Assembly: GCF_024168485.1 (NCBI RefSeq)
Contig: NZ_JALJVY010000001.1
Coordinates: 372,001-436,000, forward strand
DNA from: Sphingobium sp. OAS761
GTDB taxonomy: Bacteria > Pseudomonadota > Alphaproteobacteria > Sphingomonadales > Sphingomonadaceae
Reading direction: 5' to 3'
Length of the DNA: 64,000 bases
Part shown: positions 25,940-34,939 of the stretch, piece after piece
How positions within the stretch are numbered: position 1 is the stretch's first letter
How the letters are laid out: each line of letters starts with the position of its first letter
Position numbers and translations under genes: made by a program
Notes under the pieces: model-generated
Database searches by the model: none
The model's input: only the letters and a program-made list of their open reading frames with translations
What the model was told of the DNA's origin: nothing

Positions 25940-26349
25940 AGGGTCCACTCTTCGTTTTTTGTCCAGGACCCGCCTCCGGTGTATCCAGGTGGCGGGACTG
26001 AGACTTCCTATCCCCAAGAACGCAAAAGAAAGCGTTAACTGCAATGACGTTAACCCTGAATATCGGGTGCAAGTCGAGGTAATTCCTGCGGTTCGCTGAA
26101 GGGATATGGTTAACGTCCCACAATGGAACGGCCGCGGGGCAAGAGCTGAATCCCCTTGCCTTGCTCTGCCGTCCCGGCGGCCGGTCGCGACGCAATCGCC
26201 CGTGCCGTCGGCGAAATCGTACCGGGCCGGTCCGGCTTCACCATTGCGCGCTTGTGTCGCCTCGTACCCATGGCTATTAGGCGCCACGAGAAAAAGGCAT
26301 GTGCGCCCCGGGACTTCCAGCATCGGGGCCATTCGATTCGGAGAGCCAG
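25940..26349. other. 410-base intergenic region between the Ser-rich gene and dksA
   Basis: No convincing gene is present. It is less GC-rich than its surroundings next to the Ser-rich gene. It holds three GTTAAC hexamers at 26034-26039, 26049-26054 and 26109-26114. The two divergent promoters must lie here, but I see no clear -35/-10, sigma-54 or GGAAC-type element. Confidence 0.6.
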
Positions 26350-26814
26350 ATGGCATCGGTCCTGAATTCCGATAAAGACGGTGCAAAGCCGCCCAAATCG
26401 ACTGTGACGCTACCCCCCGATTATCGGCCTTCGCCCGACGAAGAGTTCATGAATCCGCTTCAGCAGGAATATTTCCGGCAGCGCCTGTGGGCGTGGAAGA
26501 AGCAGATACTGACGGAGGCCGAAGGGACTTTGGCGGTGCTCCAGAACGAACCGCTGCGCGAACCCGATCTGAACGATCGCGCATCCAGCGAAACGGACTG
26601 GTCGATCGAACTGCGGACCCGCGACCGTCAGCGCAAGCTCATTTCCAAGATCGACGCGGCGCTGCGTCGCATCGACGAGGGCGAATATGGCTATTGCGAA
26701 GTGACGGGCGAGCCGATCTCGCTAGGTCGGCTGGAGGCGCGGCCGATCGCGACGATGACGGTCGAGGCGCAGGAGCGTCACGAGCGCCAGGAGAAAATCT
26801 CCCGCGATGATTAA
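26350..26814 (+). CDS. dksA: RNA polymerase-binding transcription factor DksA
   Basis: A 154-residue DksA that works with ppGpp to retune RNA polymerase during the stringent response. The coiled-coil arms include QQEYFRQRLWAWKKQILTEA and ELRTRDRQRKLISKIDAALR; the acidic tip residues between are present (EPDLNDRASSETDW). The C-terminal zinc-finger region reads YGYCEVTGEPISLGRLEARP with one Cys only; the other three ligands are absent, as is usual in alphaproteobacterial DksA. ATG 26350 begins MASVLNSDKD; the longer frame from 26299 lies in intergenic sequence. Confidence 0.93.
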   Translation: MASVLNSDKDGAKPPKSTVTLPPDYRPSPDEEFMNPLQQEYFRQRLWAWKKQILTEAEGTLAVLQNEPLREPDLNDRASSETDWSIELRTRDRQRKLISKIDAALRRIDEGEYGYCEVTGEPISLGRLEARPIATMTVEAQERHERQEKISRDD

Positions 26815-26877
26815 CGCTTTGTCCATTCCCCGAGCTTAGATTGCCCGTACCACATCACAAGTCATTACGGGTTTGGA

Positions 26878-27252
26878 ATGGACGACGAACCGAACAATGC
26901 TGAACGAGGCCCGGCGCGCTCCGCACCGCGTGACAGCCTGTTTTTGCTCGCGTCGCTGCAGGCAGAGGATGGCGCATCGCTTGGCAAGGCGCGAATCCGC
27001 AATCTGTCAGCCACCGGACTGATGGCGGATTGCGAACGCGCCATTCCCGCCGGCACCCGGGTCAAGCTCGATCTGCGCGGCGTCGGCCCCATCAGCGGCA
27101 TGATCGCCTGGTCGCGGGAAGACAAGATCGGGCTGGCATTCGATGAACCGATCGACCCCCAGCTTGCACGCAAGCCCGTATCCTCCGGCGTTGCCAAGGC
27201 GCAGATGCCCGACTATCTGCGCATGCATCAGCGGCAAATGCCGCGCCGCTGA
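26878..27252 (+). CDS. PilZ domain protein
   Basis: A 124-residue protein with one PilZ domain, the c-di-GMP receptor fold. The N-terminal Arg motif (RxxxR) may be RSAPRDSLF, near residue 14-18. The second motif, usually D/NxSxxG, is NLSATGLMAD near residue 42. GTRVKLDLRGVGPISGMIAW forms the barrel. The Arg motif is diverged, so binding of c-di-GMP is probable but not certain. It lies 63 bases after dksA and may be cotranscribed. A terminator follows. Confidence 0.82.
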   Translation: MDDEPNNAERGPARSAPRDSLFLLASLQAEDGASLGKARIRNLSATGLMADCERAIPAGTRVKLDLRGVGPISGMIAWSREDKIGLAFDEPIDPQLARKPVSSGVAKAQMPDYLRMHQRQMPRR

Positions 27253-27287
27253 CGATCCGGCGCCTCGGCCGTTTCCGGACACAAAAA

Positions 27288-27320
27288 AACCCCGCGGACC
27301 GGATGGTCGCGGGGTTCTTT
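27288..27320. terminator. bidirectional terminator (PilZ gene / DUF465 gene)
   Basis: AACCCCGCG pairs with CGCGGGGTT around an 11-base loop. It is followed by CTTT on the plus strand, and the minus strand gives a run of T from AAAAAAA at 27283-27289. Confidence 0.85.
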
Positions 27321-27339
27321 GCAGATGAGCGAACCTGGC

Positions 27340-27498
27340 TTAATGCTGCGCGGTCATCTCTTCCTTCAGCCGTAATTTCTGCTTCTTGAGCGTCGCCACA
27401 AGAACGGCGTCGGGCATGGGTCGACTTGTCTCCGCCTTGATTCGGGCTTCGAGACCGGCATGCTTTGCTGAAAGAGCTGAAACGTGGCTGTTTTCCAT
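27340..27498 (-). CDS. DUF465 (YdcH-like) small helical protein
   Basis: A 52-residue protein: MENSHVSALSAKHAGLEARI at the start, then PMPDAVLVATLKKQKLRLKE near the end. The pattern of an N-terminal helix with HAxLE and a C-terminal VxxLKKxKLRLKEE is that of DUF465. These are short antiparallel helical proteins of unknown function, abundant in alphaproteobacteria. CAGGAGAATGTC precedes the ATG; the same leader occurs before the EF-hand gene at 38052. Its terminator is shared with the PilZ gene. Confidence 0.8.
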   Translation of the reverse strand: MENSHVSALSAKHAGLEARIKAETSRPMPDAVLVATLKKQKLRLKEEMTAQH

Positions 27499-27685
27499 GA
27501 CATTCTCCTGAAAGAGGCTGATGGACCTATGAGTAGATCATGATTCGGTCGGCTTGTCTCGACCGGATTCGGCCTTTGCGACGGGCCGCGAGAAAATTTG
27601 CGGTGGCCCGCATGCGCGCGGCTCGCTATTCAGCGGCTTTGGCGACCAACGGGAAGCGAGCAGGCGGGTGAGCCGGGAAGATATC

Positions 27686-27865
27686 ATGCGGCGACTGGAA
27701 CTGCTGCGGGTCGAACATCGCGATCTCGACAGCGCGATCGCCGCGCTGGCCGAATCGAGCGCCGGCGACCAGATGCAGGTGGCCCGCCTGAAAAAGCGCA
27801 AGTTGCGCCTGCGCGACGAGATCGCGTTCCTGGAAGACCAGCTGGTGCCCGACATCATCGCCTGA
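27686..27865 (+). CDS. second DUF465 family small protein
   Basis: A 59-residue protein: MRRLELLRVEHRDLDSAIAA at the start, VARLKKRKLRLRDEIAFLED near the end. EHRDLD and LKKRKLRLRDEI place it in DUF465, the same family as the gene divergent from it 187 bases away. GGGAAG lies 5-6 bases before ATG 27686. An upstream GTG at 27668 would add six residues. Confidence 0.8.
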   Translation: MRRLELLRVEHRDLDSAIAALAESSAGDQMQVARLKKRKLRLRDEIAFLEDQLVPDIIA

Positions 27866-27887
27866 CGGGCCGGATCCGGCGAGGATG

Positions 27888-27906
27888 GTTAATTCCGCGC
27901 TAACCG
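27888..27906. promoter_or_regulatory. CtrA-like TTAA-N7-CTAA element
   Basis: GGTTAATTCCGCGCTAACC contains TTAA, seven bases, then CTAA. This is one mismatch from the CtrA consensus TTAA-N7-TTAA. It lies about 80 bases before the DUF1465 gene. The match is short and unproven. Confidence 0.25.
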
Positions 27907-27982
27907 ACCATGAATGGGACAGTCGCCGATCGTGGCGAGCAGCGGGCCTGACAAGGGCGCAGGATTATGGCAGTGACGGTCC

Positions 27983-28459
27983 ATGGAAATCGCGCCCTTC
28001 CTAGATGCCGGCCTGCACCGGCGCCTGGTCGACAGCCTCTATGTCGAAGCCATGGTCATGGCCGACGAAGCGCGCGCCTATTTCGACGGCGGCGTGGAGG
28101 AGGACGGGTTGGACAACCCGCTGCGGCGCGTCGCGTTCGCCTGCGAATCGCTCAAGGTCACGACAAGGCTGATGCACGTCATCGCCTGGCTGCTGGGCCA
28201 GCGCGCCTGGCAGCGAGGCGAAATCGACACGGACGAACTGAGCGGGGAGAAATACCGGCTTGGTCGCGCCAGTGAGACCGACCCGGCCGTCACGGAAGAA
28301 TTTCCCTTCGCCGCGCGTGCGCTCATTGCCGCCAGCCAGGATCTCTACGAGCGGGTGGCCCGGTTGCAGGACCGCATGGAAGCGATGCGCCATCGCCCGG
28401 CCGCCGATGGGTCCGGCCCGGCCCGGGCGCTGCTGGATCGCCTGAACACCGTCTTTTAA
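27983..28459 (+). CDS. DUF1465 family protein
   Basis: A 158-residue soluble, largely helical protein. Characteristic parts are LVDSLYVEAMVMADEARAYF, the RRVAFACESLKVTTRLMHVI block and AWLLGQRAWQRGEID, then LIAASQDLYERVARLQDR. This is the DUF1465 pattern, an alphaproteobacterial family with no settled function. The gene has a separate promoter region that contains a CtrA-like element. tamA starts 76 bases downstream. Confidence 0.82.
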   Translation: MEIAPFLDAGLHRRLVDSLYVEAMVMADEARAYFDGGVEEDGLDNPLRRVAFACESLKVTTRLMHVIAWLLGQRAWQRGEIDTDELSGEKYRLGRASETDPAVTEEFPFAARALIAASQDLYERVARLQDRMEAMRHRPAADGSGPARALLDRLNTVF

Positions 28460-28535
28460 ACTTTCGCCTCGGACTGTCCTGTTCCGATGTGGTGGGCACT
28501 GGCGCTGTGGCCCGGATTTGGTCTAGATCACGCAC

Positions 28536-30584
28536 ATGACCATTGGTTCGCGGACGCGACGCCGCATTTCTGGCCGACCGCCCGCCGTCCGGCACTGTCT
28601 TGCTTGGCTGCTCCTGCTGGTTCCCGTGCCGGGACTGGCCCGGCAGACGCCGCCCGACAGCACCGCCGGCATGGACAGTCCGCTCGACGCCATGCCGGAA
28701 ATCGGGCTCGACTGGCCGGACTTGGGGCAGCCCGACGCGGTCGCCCCACTGCCCGAGGATCCGGCCGACATTGCCCAGGAGCAGGTTGCAGTGCCGGAAC
28801 TCCCGGACCTGACGACCCCCGATGAAGAGGAACCCGTCGCCGCGTTCGCCGATTCGGGCGAGGAGCGCCGCTACACTGTTACGCTGAACGGCGTGGATGC
28901 CATCGCGGACGGCCTGTTCCGGCAGCGGTTCGACCAGTTGTCGGTCCTGCGGCAGGGGCAGGACAAGCCCGCCAATATCGCCCAGATCAACCGCCGGATG
29001 AAGGAGGACAGCGAACTTCTCGACCGGCTGCTGCGGGCCAAGGGCTATTATGCCGCGCGCGTTCGCGGGGCCGTAACGGCGCCGCCCACGGGCAGCGACC
29101 GGCTGGCAGTCGACTTATCGATCGTTCCGGGCACGCAATATCTGCTGGGGTCCGTGGATGTGACCGGCCTGGCCGAAACCGGCGCGCGGCAAGATCAACT
29201 GCGCGCCGCTTTCCCGCCCAAGCCCGGCGATCCGGTGGACGCGGACAATATATTGGCGGGCCGTGATGCTCTGGCGACCGCACTGGCCGAAGGCGGGTTT
29301 CCCTTCGCCGCCGTCGACGAACCCGAAGTGCGGATAGACCATGAGGATCGCAAGGGCGATCTGGACATCATCGTGACGCCGGGCGGTTTCCGGCGTTTCG
29401 GGGCGATCCGGCTGGACGACGACAGCCTGTTCAGCGCCCGGCATGTCCAGCGGATCGCCCGCTTCGATCCCGGCGACGCCTATATGGCGTCGGATGTGGA
29501 GGATCTGCGGCGCGCGATCGTCGCCACCGGCCTCGTCTCGTCCGTCCGGCTGACACCCGTGGATGCCGGTGACGACGATCATGTGAACATCGACGTCGCC
29601 GTGCGCCCGGCGCCGCTGCGCACCGTCGCGGGGGAACTGGGCTACGGCACGGGCGAAGGCTATCGCGCGGAGGTCAGCTGGCAGCATCGCAATTTCTTCC
29701 CGCCCGAAGGTGCGGTGACGTTGCGCGGCGTGCTGGGCACGCAGGAGCAGACGGCATCCTTCACCTATCGTCGCAACAATTTCCGCCGCCGCGACAATGT
29801 GCTGACCGGCCTGCTGTCGGTCAGCAACATCCGGCGCGATGCCTATGACGCCCGCACCGTCACCCTGTCCGGCGCGCTGGAACGGCAGACCAACATCCTG
29901 TTCCAGAAGAACTGGGTCTGGCATGTCGGCGCTGAACTGATCGCGTCGGACGAGGCGGATGCCTTTTCCGGCGGTGCCCGGCGCACATTCCTGATCGGCG
30001 CGGTCCCGCTCAGCCTGACCTATGACGGCAGCGACGACCTGCTCAATCCCACCCGCGGCTTTCGCCTCGGCGGCCGGATCAGCCCGGAACTCTCCTTTCA
30101 GAACAAGACGTTCGGCTACACGCGGGTGCAACTCGACGGCAGCGCATACCAGCCGCTGGGCGAACGGGTTGTGGTCGCGGCGCGCGCGCGGTTCGGCACC
30201 ATTCTGGGATCGGCGGTGGACCAGATCGCACCGTCGCGGCGCTTCTATGCCGGCGGCGGGGCGTCGGTGCGCGGCTATGGCTATCAGGCGATCGGGCCGC
30301 GGTACGGGCCGGACGACGATCCGGTCGGCGGCAAGAGCCTGGCCGAATTGTCGGTCGAGGCACGCATACGCTTCGGCAATTTCGGCATCGTGCCGTTCGT
30401 CGACGCCGGCAACATTTCGGCCAGCTTCCTGCCCCGTTTCCGCGACTTGCGGATCGGCACGGGGCTGGGGGTGCGTTACTATAGCAGCTTCGGTCCCATC
30501 CGCGTCGATGTGGGCACCCCGCTCAATCCGCAGCAGGGCGATCCCAAGGTGGCGGTCTATGTCTCGCTGGGGCAGGCCTTCTGA
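28536..30584 (+). CDS. tamA: translocation and assembly module TamA (Omp85 family)
   Basis: A 682-residue outer membrane protein. The signal peptide includes CLAWLLLLVPVPGLARQTPP. An acidic Pro-rich spacer (about 45-105) precedes three POTRA domains (about 110-340: RYTVTLNGVDAIADGLFRQR, LGSVDVTGLAETGARQD and FGAIRLDDDSLFSARHVQRI). The C-terminal 16-strand barrel ends with RVDVGTPLNPQQGDPKVAVY and a terminal Phe. RFYAGGGASVRGYGYQAIGP is the conserved Omp85 lid-lock (VRGY) motif. TamA pairs with TamB to move lipids or outer membrane proteins. tamB overlaps its stop (TGATG), so the pair is coupled. Confidence 0.93.
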   Translation: MTIGSRTRRRISGRPPAVRHCLAWLLLLVPVPGLARQTPPDSTAGMDSPLDAMPEIGLDWPDLGQPDAVAPLPEDPADIAQEQVAVPELPDLTTPDEEEPVAAFADSGEERRYTVTLNGVDAIADGLFRQRFDQLSVLRQGQDKPANIAQINRRMKEDSELLDRLLRAKGYYAARVRGAVTAPPTGSDRLAVDLSIVPGTQYLLGSVDVTGLAETGARQDQLRAAFPPKPGDPVDADNILAGRDALATALAEGGFPFAAVDEPEVRIDHEDRKGDLDIIVTPGGFRRFGAIRLDDDSLFSARHVQRIARFDPGDAYMASDVEDLRRAIVATGLVSSVRLTPVDAGDDDHVNIDVAVRPAPLRTVAGELGYGTGEGYRAEVSWQHRNFFPPEGAVTLRGVLGTQEQTASFTYRRNNFRRRDNVLTGLLSVSNIRRDAYDARTVTLSGALERQTNILFQKNWVWHVGAELIASDEADAFSGGARRTFLIGAVPLSLTYDGSDDLLNPTRGFRLGGRISPELSFQNKTFGYTRVQLDGSAYQPLGERVVVAARARFGTILGSAVDQIAPSRRFYAGGGASVRGYGYQAIGPRYGPDDDPVGGKSLAELSVEARIRFGNFGIVPFVDAGNISASFLPRFRDLRIGTGLGVRYYSSFGPIRVDVGTPLNPQQGDPKVAVYVSLGQAF

Positions 30585-33500
30585 TGGTTGAGGGGGGGGC
30601 TTCTCCTGTTCCACCGCCGCCGCGCCGGGCGTGGGACGGACGCTGGCAACGCTGGGTGGCCGGCGTGCTGGCATTGCTGGTCGCCATAGTCGCCGCCGCC
30701 CTGGTCTGGCTCGACACGACGGGGGGACATCGCTTCCTGGCCGGCCGCATCGCGGCAATCCGGTCGGCGTCGGGGTTGCGGATCCATGTCGGCGCGATCG
30801 AAGGCAGCATCTATCGCAAGGCGGTGCTGCGCGATCTGGCGCTTTCCGACGGGAAGGGCGTGTTCCTCGACGCGCCGCGCGTCGAACTGGACTGGTGGCC
30901 CTTCGCCTGGCTGTCCAACCGCCTCGACATAGACCGCCTGACGATCCCGCGCGCGACCTTGCACAAGCTGCCCCGCCTGAATCCGACGCAGCGGCGCGGG
31001 GCGATCCTGCCCGGCTTCGACATCCGACTGATGCAGTTTTCGGTGGGCCGGCTCGACATTGCGGCACCGGTGACCGGTCGTCCGCAGGTGGCGACCATCG
31101 CGGGGAAGGCCGATATTCGCGGCGGTCGCGCGGTCATCGATCTTTCGGCGCGCACGCAGGACGGCGGCGACGCGCTGATCGTCGCGCTGGACAGCCGTCC
31201 GGACAATGATCGCTTCGCGCTGGAGGTCCGGGTGAACGCGCCAAGGAACGGCGTGTTGGCGGCGATGGGCGGCCTGCGGCAGGACCTCATCCTGACGGTC
31301 GACGGAAAGGGCGGATGGACCCGGTGGGACGGCCGGTTGCGGGCGACGCTGGACGGCGATGCGGCGGCCGACATGGTGCTCGCGGCGCGCAGCGGCGCCT
31401 ATTCCGCGCGCGGCACGCTGGAAGCGTCGGCCATCGCCGGACAGGGCCTTGTCCGGCGCCTTGCCGACCCGCGCCTGTCCGTCCGCGCCGACGGAACGCT
31501 GGTGAACCGGGTGATCGACGGGCGGCTGTCGCTGCGGTCCGGCGCGATCGACCTGGATGCCGACGGCGCGATCGACCTGCGCAACAATGCGCTCGACAAC
31601 ATGCTTGTGCATCTTCGCCTCGCCCGCCCGCAGGCGCTGCTCAGGAATATGCAGGGCCGGGATGTCGCGGCGAAGATCCGGCTGGACGGCGCATTCGGGG
31701 CGCTGGGCTACGAATATCTGCTGACCGCGCGGCAGCTCGTTTTCGACAAGACCGCGATCAGCGACGTGCGGGCAAATGGCAAGGGCCGGCATGCAGCCGG
31801 GGCGCCGGTGGTCGTGCCCCTGCACCTCACCGCCGCGCGGCTGGAAGGCCATGGCGACCTGGTCGAAGGAATTTTCCGCAGGTTCGATCTGGATGGCGTG
31901 CTCCAGTTCAAGGGGCAGCAGATCGTCAGCAATCCCATGACCGTGCGCAGCGACAAGCTGCGCGGCAAGCTGGTGATGATCGCGGACATCGGCACCGGGC
32001 GCTATGATTTCGGGCTGGACGGACGGATCGACGGCCTGTTTATTCGTGGGCTCGGCATCGTCGACCTGACATCGAAGCTGCGCGCGGTGCCCCGTGCCGA
32101 CGGCAGTTTCGGGCTGAGCGGCGACGCGCTGGCGCGAATGCGCCGGCTGGATAATGATTTCCTCCGGTCGCTGGGCGGCGGCCTGCCGGCCGCGCGCAGC
32201 AGGCTGGAATTGCTGAAGAACGGGGAACTGGCGTTGACCGGCCTGCGTCTGGAAGCACCGCTGCTGACGCTGACCGCCGATGGCGTGCGCCATCGCGACG
32301 GAACCTTCCATTTCGCGGGCAGCGGCGACCATCGCCGCTATGGTCCGCTGCGGCTGACGCTGGACGGCCGGATCGAGCGGCCGGAGGTAGACCTGCTGCT
32401 CGACCGGCCGTTGGATGCGCTGGGCCTGCGCGCCGTCCATGCCCATCTGCTTCCCGATGCGACGGGCTATGCCATTGTCGCGACAGGCGATTCCACCTTG
32501 GGTGCCTTCACCGGGCGGGGCAATCTGCTGCTGCCATCGGGCGGGCAGGCCGTGGTCCGGGTGGCGAGCCTCGCCGTCACGGGGGTTACGGCCAGCGGAG
32601 ATGTGCGCCCGGTTACCGGCGGGCTGGAAGGCCAGTTGGGCGTGCAGGGCGCGGTCACCGGCTTCATCGGCCTGCATATGGTGAACGAGGTGCAGCAGCT
32701 TCAGCTCAGGCTGACAGCGAATGAGGCCAGCTTCGACGGGCCGACCGTCATCGTGGTGCGGCGTGGCACGCTGGACGGCACCATCCTGCTTGATCCGGCC
32801 GGAACGACCATCGATGCGACGGCGCAGGCCCGCGGAGTGCGCGTCGGCGGCGTCCTGCTCGGCCGGCTCGCGCTGAATGCCAATCTGGTCGACGGCAAAG
32901 GGCGCGTGCGCGGCAGCCTGTCCGGCCAGCGGGGGCGCCTGTTCGACCTTCAGGGCGATGCGCAGGTGGAGCCGGGCCGCATCCGCCTGTCGGCGAACGG
33001 CACGATCGACAAGCGCAGCGTCCGGCTGGAACGGTCCGCGCTGCTGACGCGCACCGACGATGGCTGGCGCCTCGCGCCGACCCGGCTGCTCTATGCCGGC
33101 GGGTCGCTGCAACTGTCCGGCGAACTGGGCCGCGCGTCCACGCATGTCGAGGCGCGGATGCAGGCATTGCCGCTGTCGCTGCTCGATATCGGCTACGACA
33201 ATCTGGGCCTGGGCGGCATGGCGACCGGATCGCTGAGCTACGCGCAGCCTCGCGGCGGCCTGCCCAGCGGGACGGCAGAATTGCGCATTCGCGGCCTGTC
33301 GCGATCCGGCCTGTCGCTCAGTTCGCGCCCGGTGGATGTCGGCGTCAACGCGGCGCTCGGTCCCGACCGGCTCGCCACGCGCATGGTGTTCGTTTCCGAC
33401 GGCAGGACCATCGGGCGGGCGCAGGCGTTGCTGACGCCGCTCGGGCAGGATGGCGGACTGATCGCGCGCCTCAACGCGGCACCGTTCGTGGCGCAATTGC

Positions 33501-34762
33501 GCTATGCCGGTGCGGCCGATACGCTCTGGCGCCTGACCGGGGTGGAAATCGTCGACATTGGCGGTCCGGTCAACGTGTCGGCCGACATGCGCGGCACGCT
33601 GGGCGATCCCCGCATCACGGGGCAGCTCGCCACCGACAATGCCACGATCAACAGCCCCGTCACGGGAATGCGCCTGCGTCAGGTCAGGGCCCGTGCCGCC
33701 TTCTCCGGCGCGCAGCTCGTTTTTTCCAGCTTCGCAGCGACCGCGCAAAATGGCGGTTCGGTGACCGGCACCGGGCGCTTCACCTTCAACGGCATCGCAG
33801 GGGTGGGCATGGATCTCGCGCTTCAGGCGGACAATGCCGCGTTGCTGGAACGCGACGACATCGCCGCGACCGTTACCGGCCCGATCACGCTGCGCTCCGA
33901 TGGCGTGGGCGGGACGGTGGGCGGGGACCTGGTCCTCAACCGGAGCCGCTTCACCCTGGGGCGCGCGGCGGCCGTCGCGGCGATCCCGGAACTCAAGGTG
34001 GTGGAAATCAACCGGCGCGGCGACGAGATCGAGCGGGTGCGGACCAACGTGCCGTGGGCGCTGGCCATCAAGGCGCGGGCGCGCAACAGGCTGATGGTCA
34101 CGGGCCTGGGACTGGACAGCGAATGGCGTGCGGATCTTGACATTGGCGGCACCGTCACCGCCCCGGTGGTCGGCGGCCGGGCGGAACTGGTTCGGGGCGG
34201 CTACGAATTTGCCGGTCGCCGGTTTGACCTGCGCGAAGGGCATATCCAGTTCGATCGCCGGACCCCCGTCAATCCGACGCTGGACATCAGCGCGCAGGCC
34301 GATGTGAGCGACCTGAGCGCCACCATCCATGTCGGCGGCACGGGATTGCAGCCGGACATCAGCTTCACCAGCATTCCGGCATTGCCGCAGGACGAATTGC
34401 TGTCCCGCATCCTGTTCGGAACATCGATCACCAACCTGTCCGCACCCGAAGCGCTGCAACTCGCGTCCGCCGTGGGATCGCTTCAGGGGGGCGGCGGGCT
34501 CGACCCCATCAATGCGGTGCGCAAGGCGGCGGGCCTCGACCGGCTGCGCATCATCGCTGCCGATCCCGCCCAGGGGCAGGGAACGTCCATCGCGGCGGGC
34601 AAATATCTTACCCGCAAGACCTATGTGGAACTGATCACCGACGGGCAGGGCTATTCCGCGACGCGGATCGAATATCAGGTGACGCGCTGGCTCTCGCTGC
34701 TGGGTGCGATTTCGACGCTGGGACGGCAAAGCGCCAACGTCCGCGTATCCAAGGATTATTGA
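30584..34762 (+). CDS. tamB: translocation and assembly module TamB (AsmA-like, DUF490)
   Basis: A 1392-residue bridge protein spanning the periplasm. One N-terminal anchor helix (WVAGVLALLVAIVAAALVWL, about 22-41) is followed by a long series of beta-rich AsmA/TamB repeats. The C-terminal DUF490 region, with GGYEFAGRRFDLREGHIQFD and LPQDELLSRILFGTSITNLS, ends in KTYVELITDGQGYSATRIEY. These hydrophobic grooves are thought to carry phospholipids to the outer membrane. It shares a start/stop overlap with tamA. No break was found along the frame. Confidence 0.93.
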   Translation: MVEGGASPVPPPPRRAWDGRWQRWVAGVLALLVAIVAAALVWLDTTGGHRFLAGRIAAIRSASGLRIHVGAIEGSIYRKAVLRDLALSDGKGVFLDAPRVELDWWPFAWLSNRLDIDRLTIPRATLHKLPRLNPTQRRGAILPGFDIRLMQFSVGRLDIAAPVTGRPQVATIAGKADIRGGRAVIDLSARTQDGGDALIVALDSRPDNDRFALEVRVNAPRNGVLAAMGGLRQDLILTVDGKGGWTRWDGRLRATLDGDAAADMVLAARSGAYSARGTLEASAIAGQGLVRRLADPRLSVRADGTLVNRVIDGRLSLRSGAIDLDADGAIDLRNNALDNMLVHLRLARPQALLRNMQGRDVAAKIRLDGAFGALGYEYLLTARQLVFDKTAISDVRANGKGRHAAGAPVVVPLHLTAARLEGHGDLVEGIFRRFDLDGVLQFKGQQIVSNPMTVRSDKLRGKLVMIADIGTGRYDFGLDGRIDGLFIRGLGIVDLTSKLRAVPRADGSFGLSGDALARMRRLDNDFLRSLGGGLPAARSRLELLKNGELALTGLRLEAPLLTLTADGVRHRDGTFHFAGSGDHRRYGPLRLTLDGRIERPEVDLLLDRPLDALGLRAVHAHLLPDATGYAIVATGDSTLGAFTGRGNLLLPSGGQAVVRVASLAVTGVTASGDVRPVTGGLEGQLGVQGAVTGFIGLHMVNEVQQLQLRLTANEASFDGPTVIVVRRGTLDGTILLDPAGTTIDATAQARGVRVGGVLLGRLALNANLVDGKGRVRGSLSGQRGRLFDLQGDAQVEPGRIRLSANGTIDKRSVRLERSALLTRTDDGWRLAPTRLLYAGGSLQLSGELGRASTHVEARMQALPLSLLDIGYDNLGLGGMATGSLSYAQPRGGLPSGTAELRIRGLSRSGLSLSSRPVDVGVNAALGPDRLATRMVFVSDGRTIGRAQALLTPLGQDGGLIARLNAAPFVAQLRYAGAADTLWRLTGVEIVDIGGPVNVSADMRGTLGDPRITGQLATDNATINSPVTGMRLRQVRARAAFSGAQLVFSSFAATAQNGGSVTGTGRFTFNGIAGVGMDLALQADNAALLERDDIAATVTGPITLRSDGVGGTVGGDLVLNRSRFTLGRAAAVAAIPELKVVEINRRGDEIERVRTNVPWALAIKARARNRLMVTGLGLDSEWRADLDIGGTVTAPVVGGRAELVRGGYEFAGRRFDLREGHIQFDRRTPVNPTLDISAQADVSDLSATIHVGGTGLQPDISFTSIPALPQDELLSRILFGTSITNLSAPEALQLASAVGSLQGGGGLDPINAVRKAAGLDRLRIIAADPAQGQGTSIAAGKYLTRKTYVELITDGQGYSATRIEYQVTRWLSLLGAISTLGRQSANVRVSKDY

Positions 34763-34820
34763 GCCGACGCCTCGGCCGGTCGCGTCATCCGCACATATTC
34801 CGGTCGAAGCGAAGGAAGGG

Positions 34821-34838
34821 CGTTGCAAAATTGCAACG
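34821..34838. promoter_or_regulatory. inverted repeat upstream of the outer membrane barrel gene
   Basis: CGTTGCAAAATTGCAACG has two 8-base arms and a 2-base centre. It lies about 100 bases before the ATG at 34940 and could be an operator or overlap a -35 region (TTGCAA). Confidence 0.35.
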
Positions 34839-34939
34839 TTTTCAGCTGTTTATCTCCCGTTCATGAAACAAACGGGTTTGCCCGGACTTCAGCGTCTCGT
34901 CCCCGGCAGGGGAATAAGAATGACAATGGAGTATCAGTT

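Noticed and set aside
25940-26386. N-terminal extension of the Ser-rich frame up to 26386
   Set aside because: The extra 149 residues have no family character, contain the hexamer cluster and would bury the export signal.
30557-34828. 1423-residue minus-strand open frame
   Set aside because: It is antisense to tamB. High GC leaves the opposite frame open; composition (His, Arg, Gln, Pro-rich) and absence of domains mark it as a shadow.
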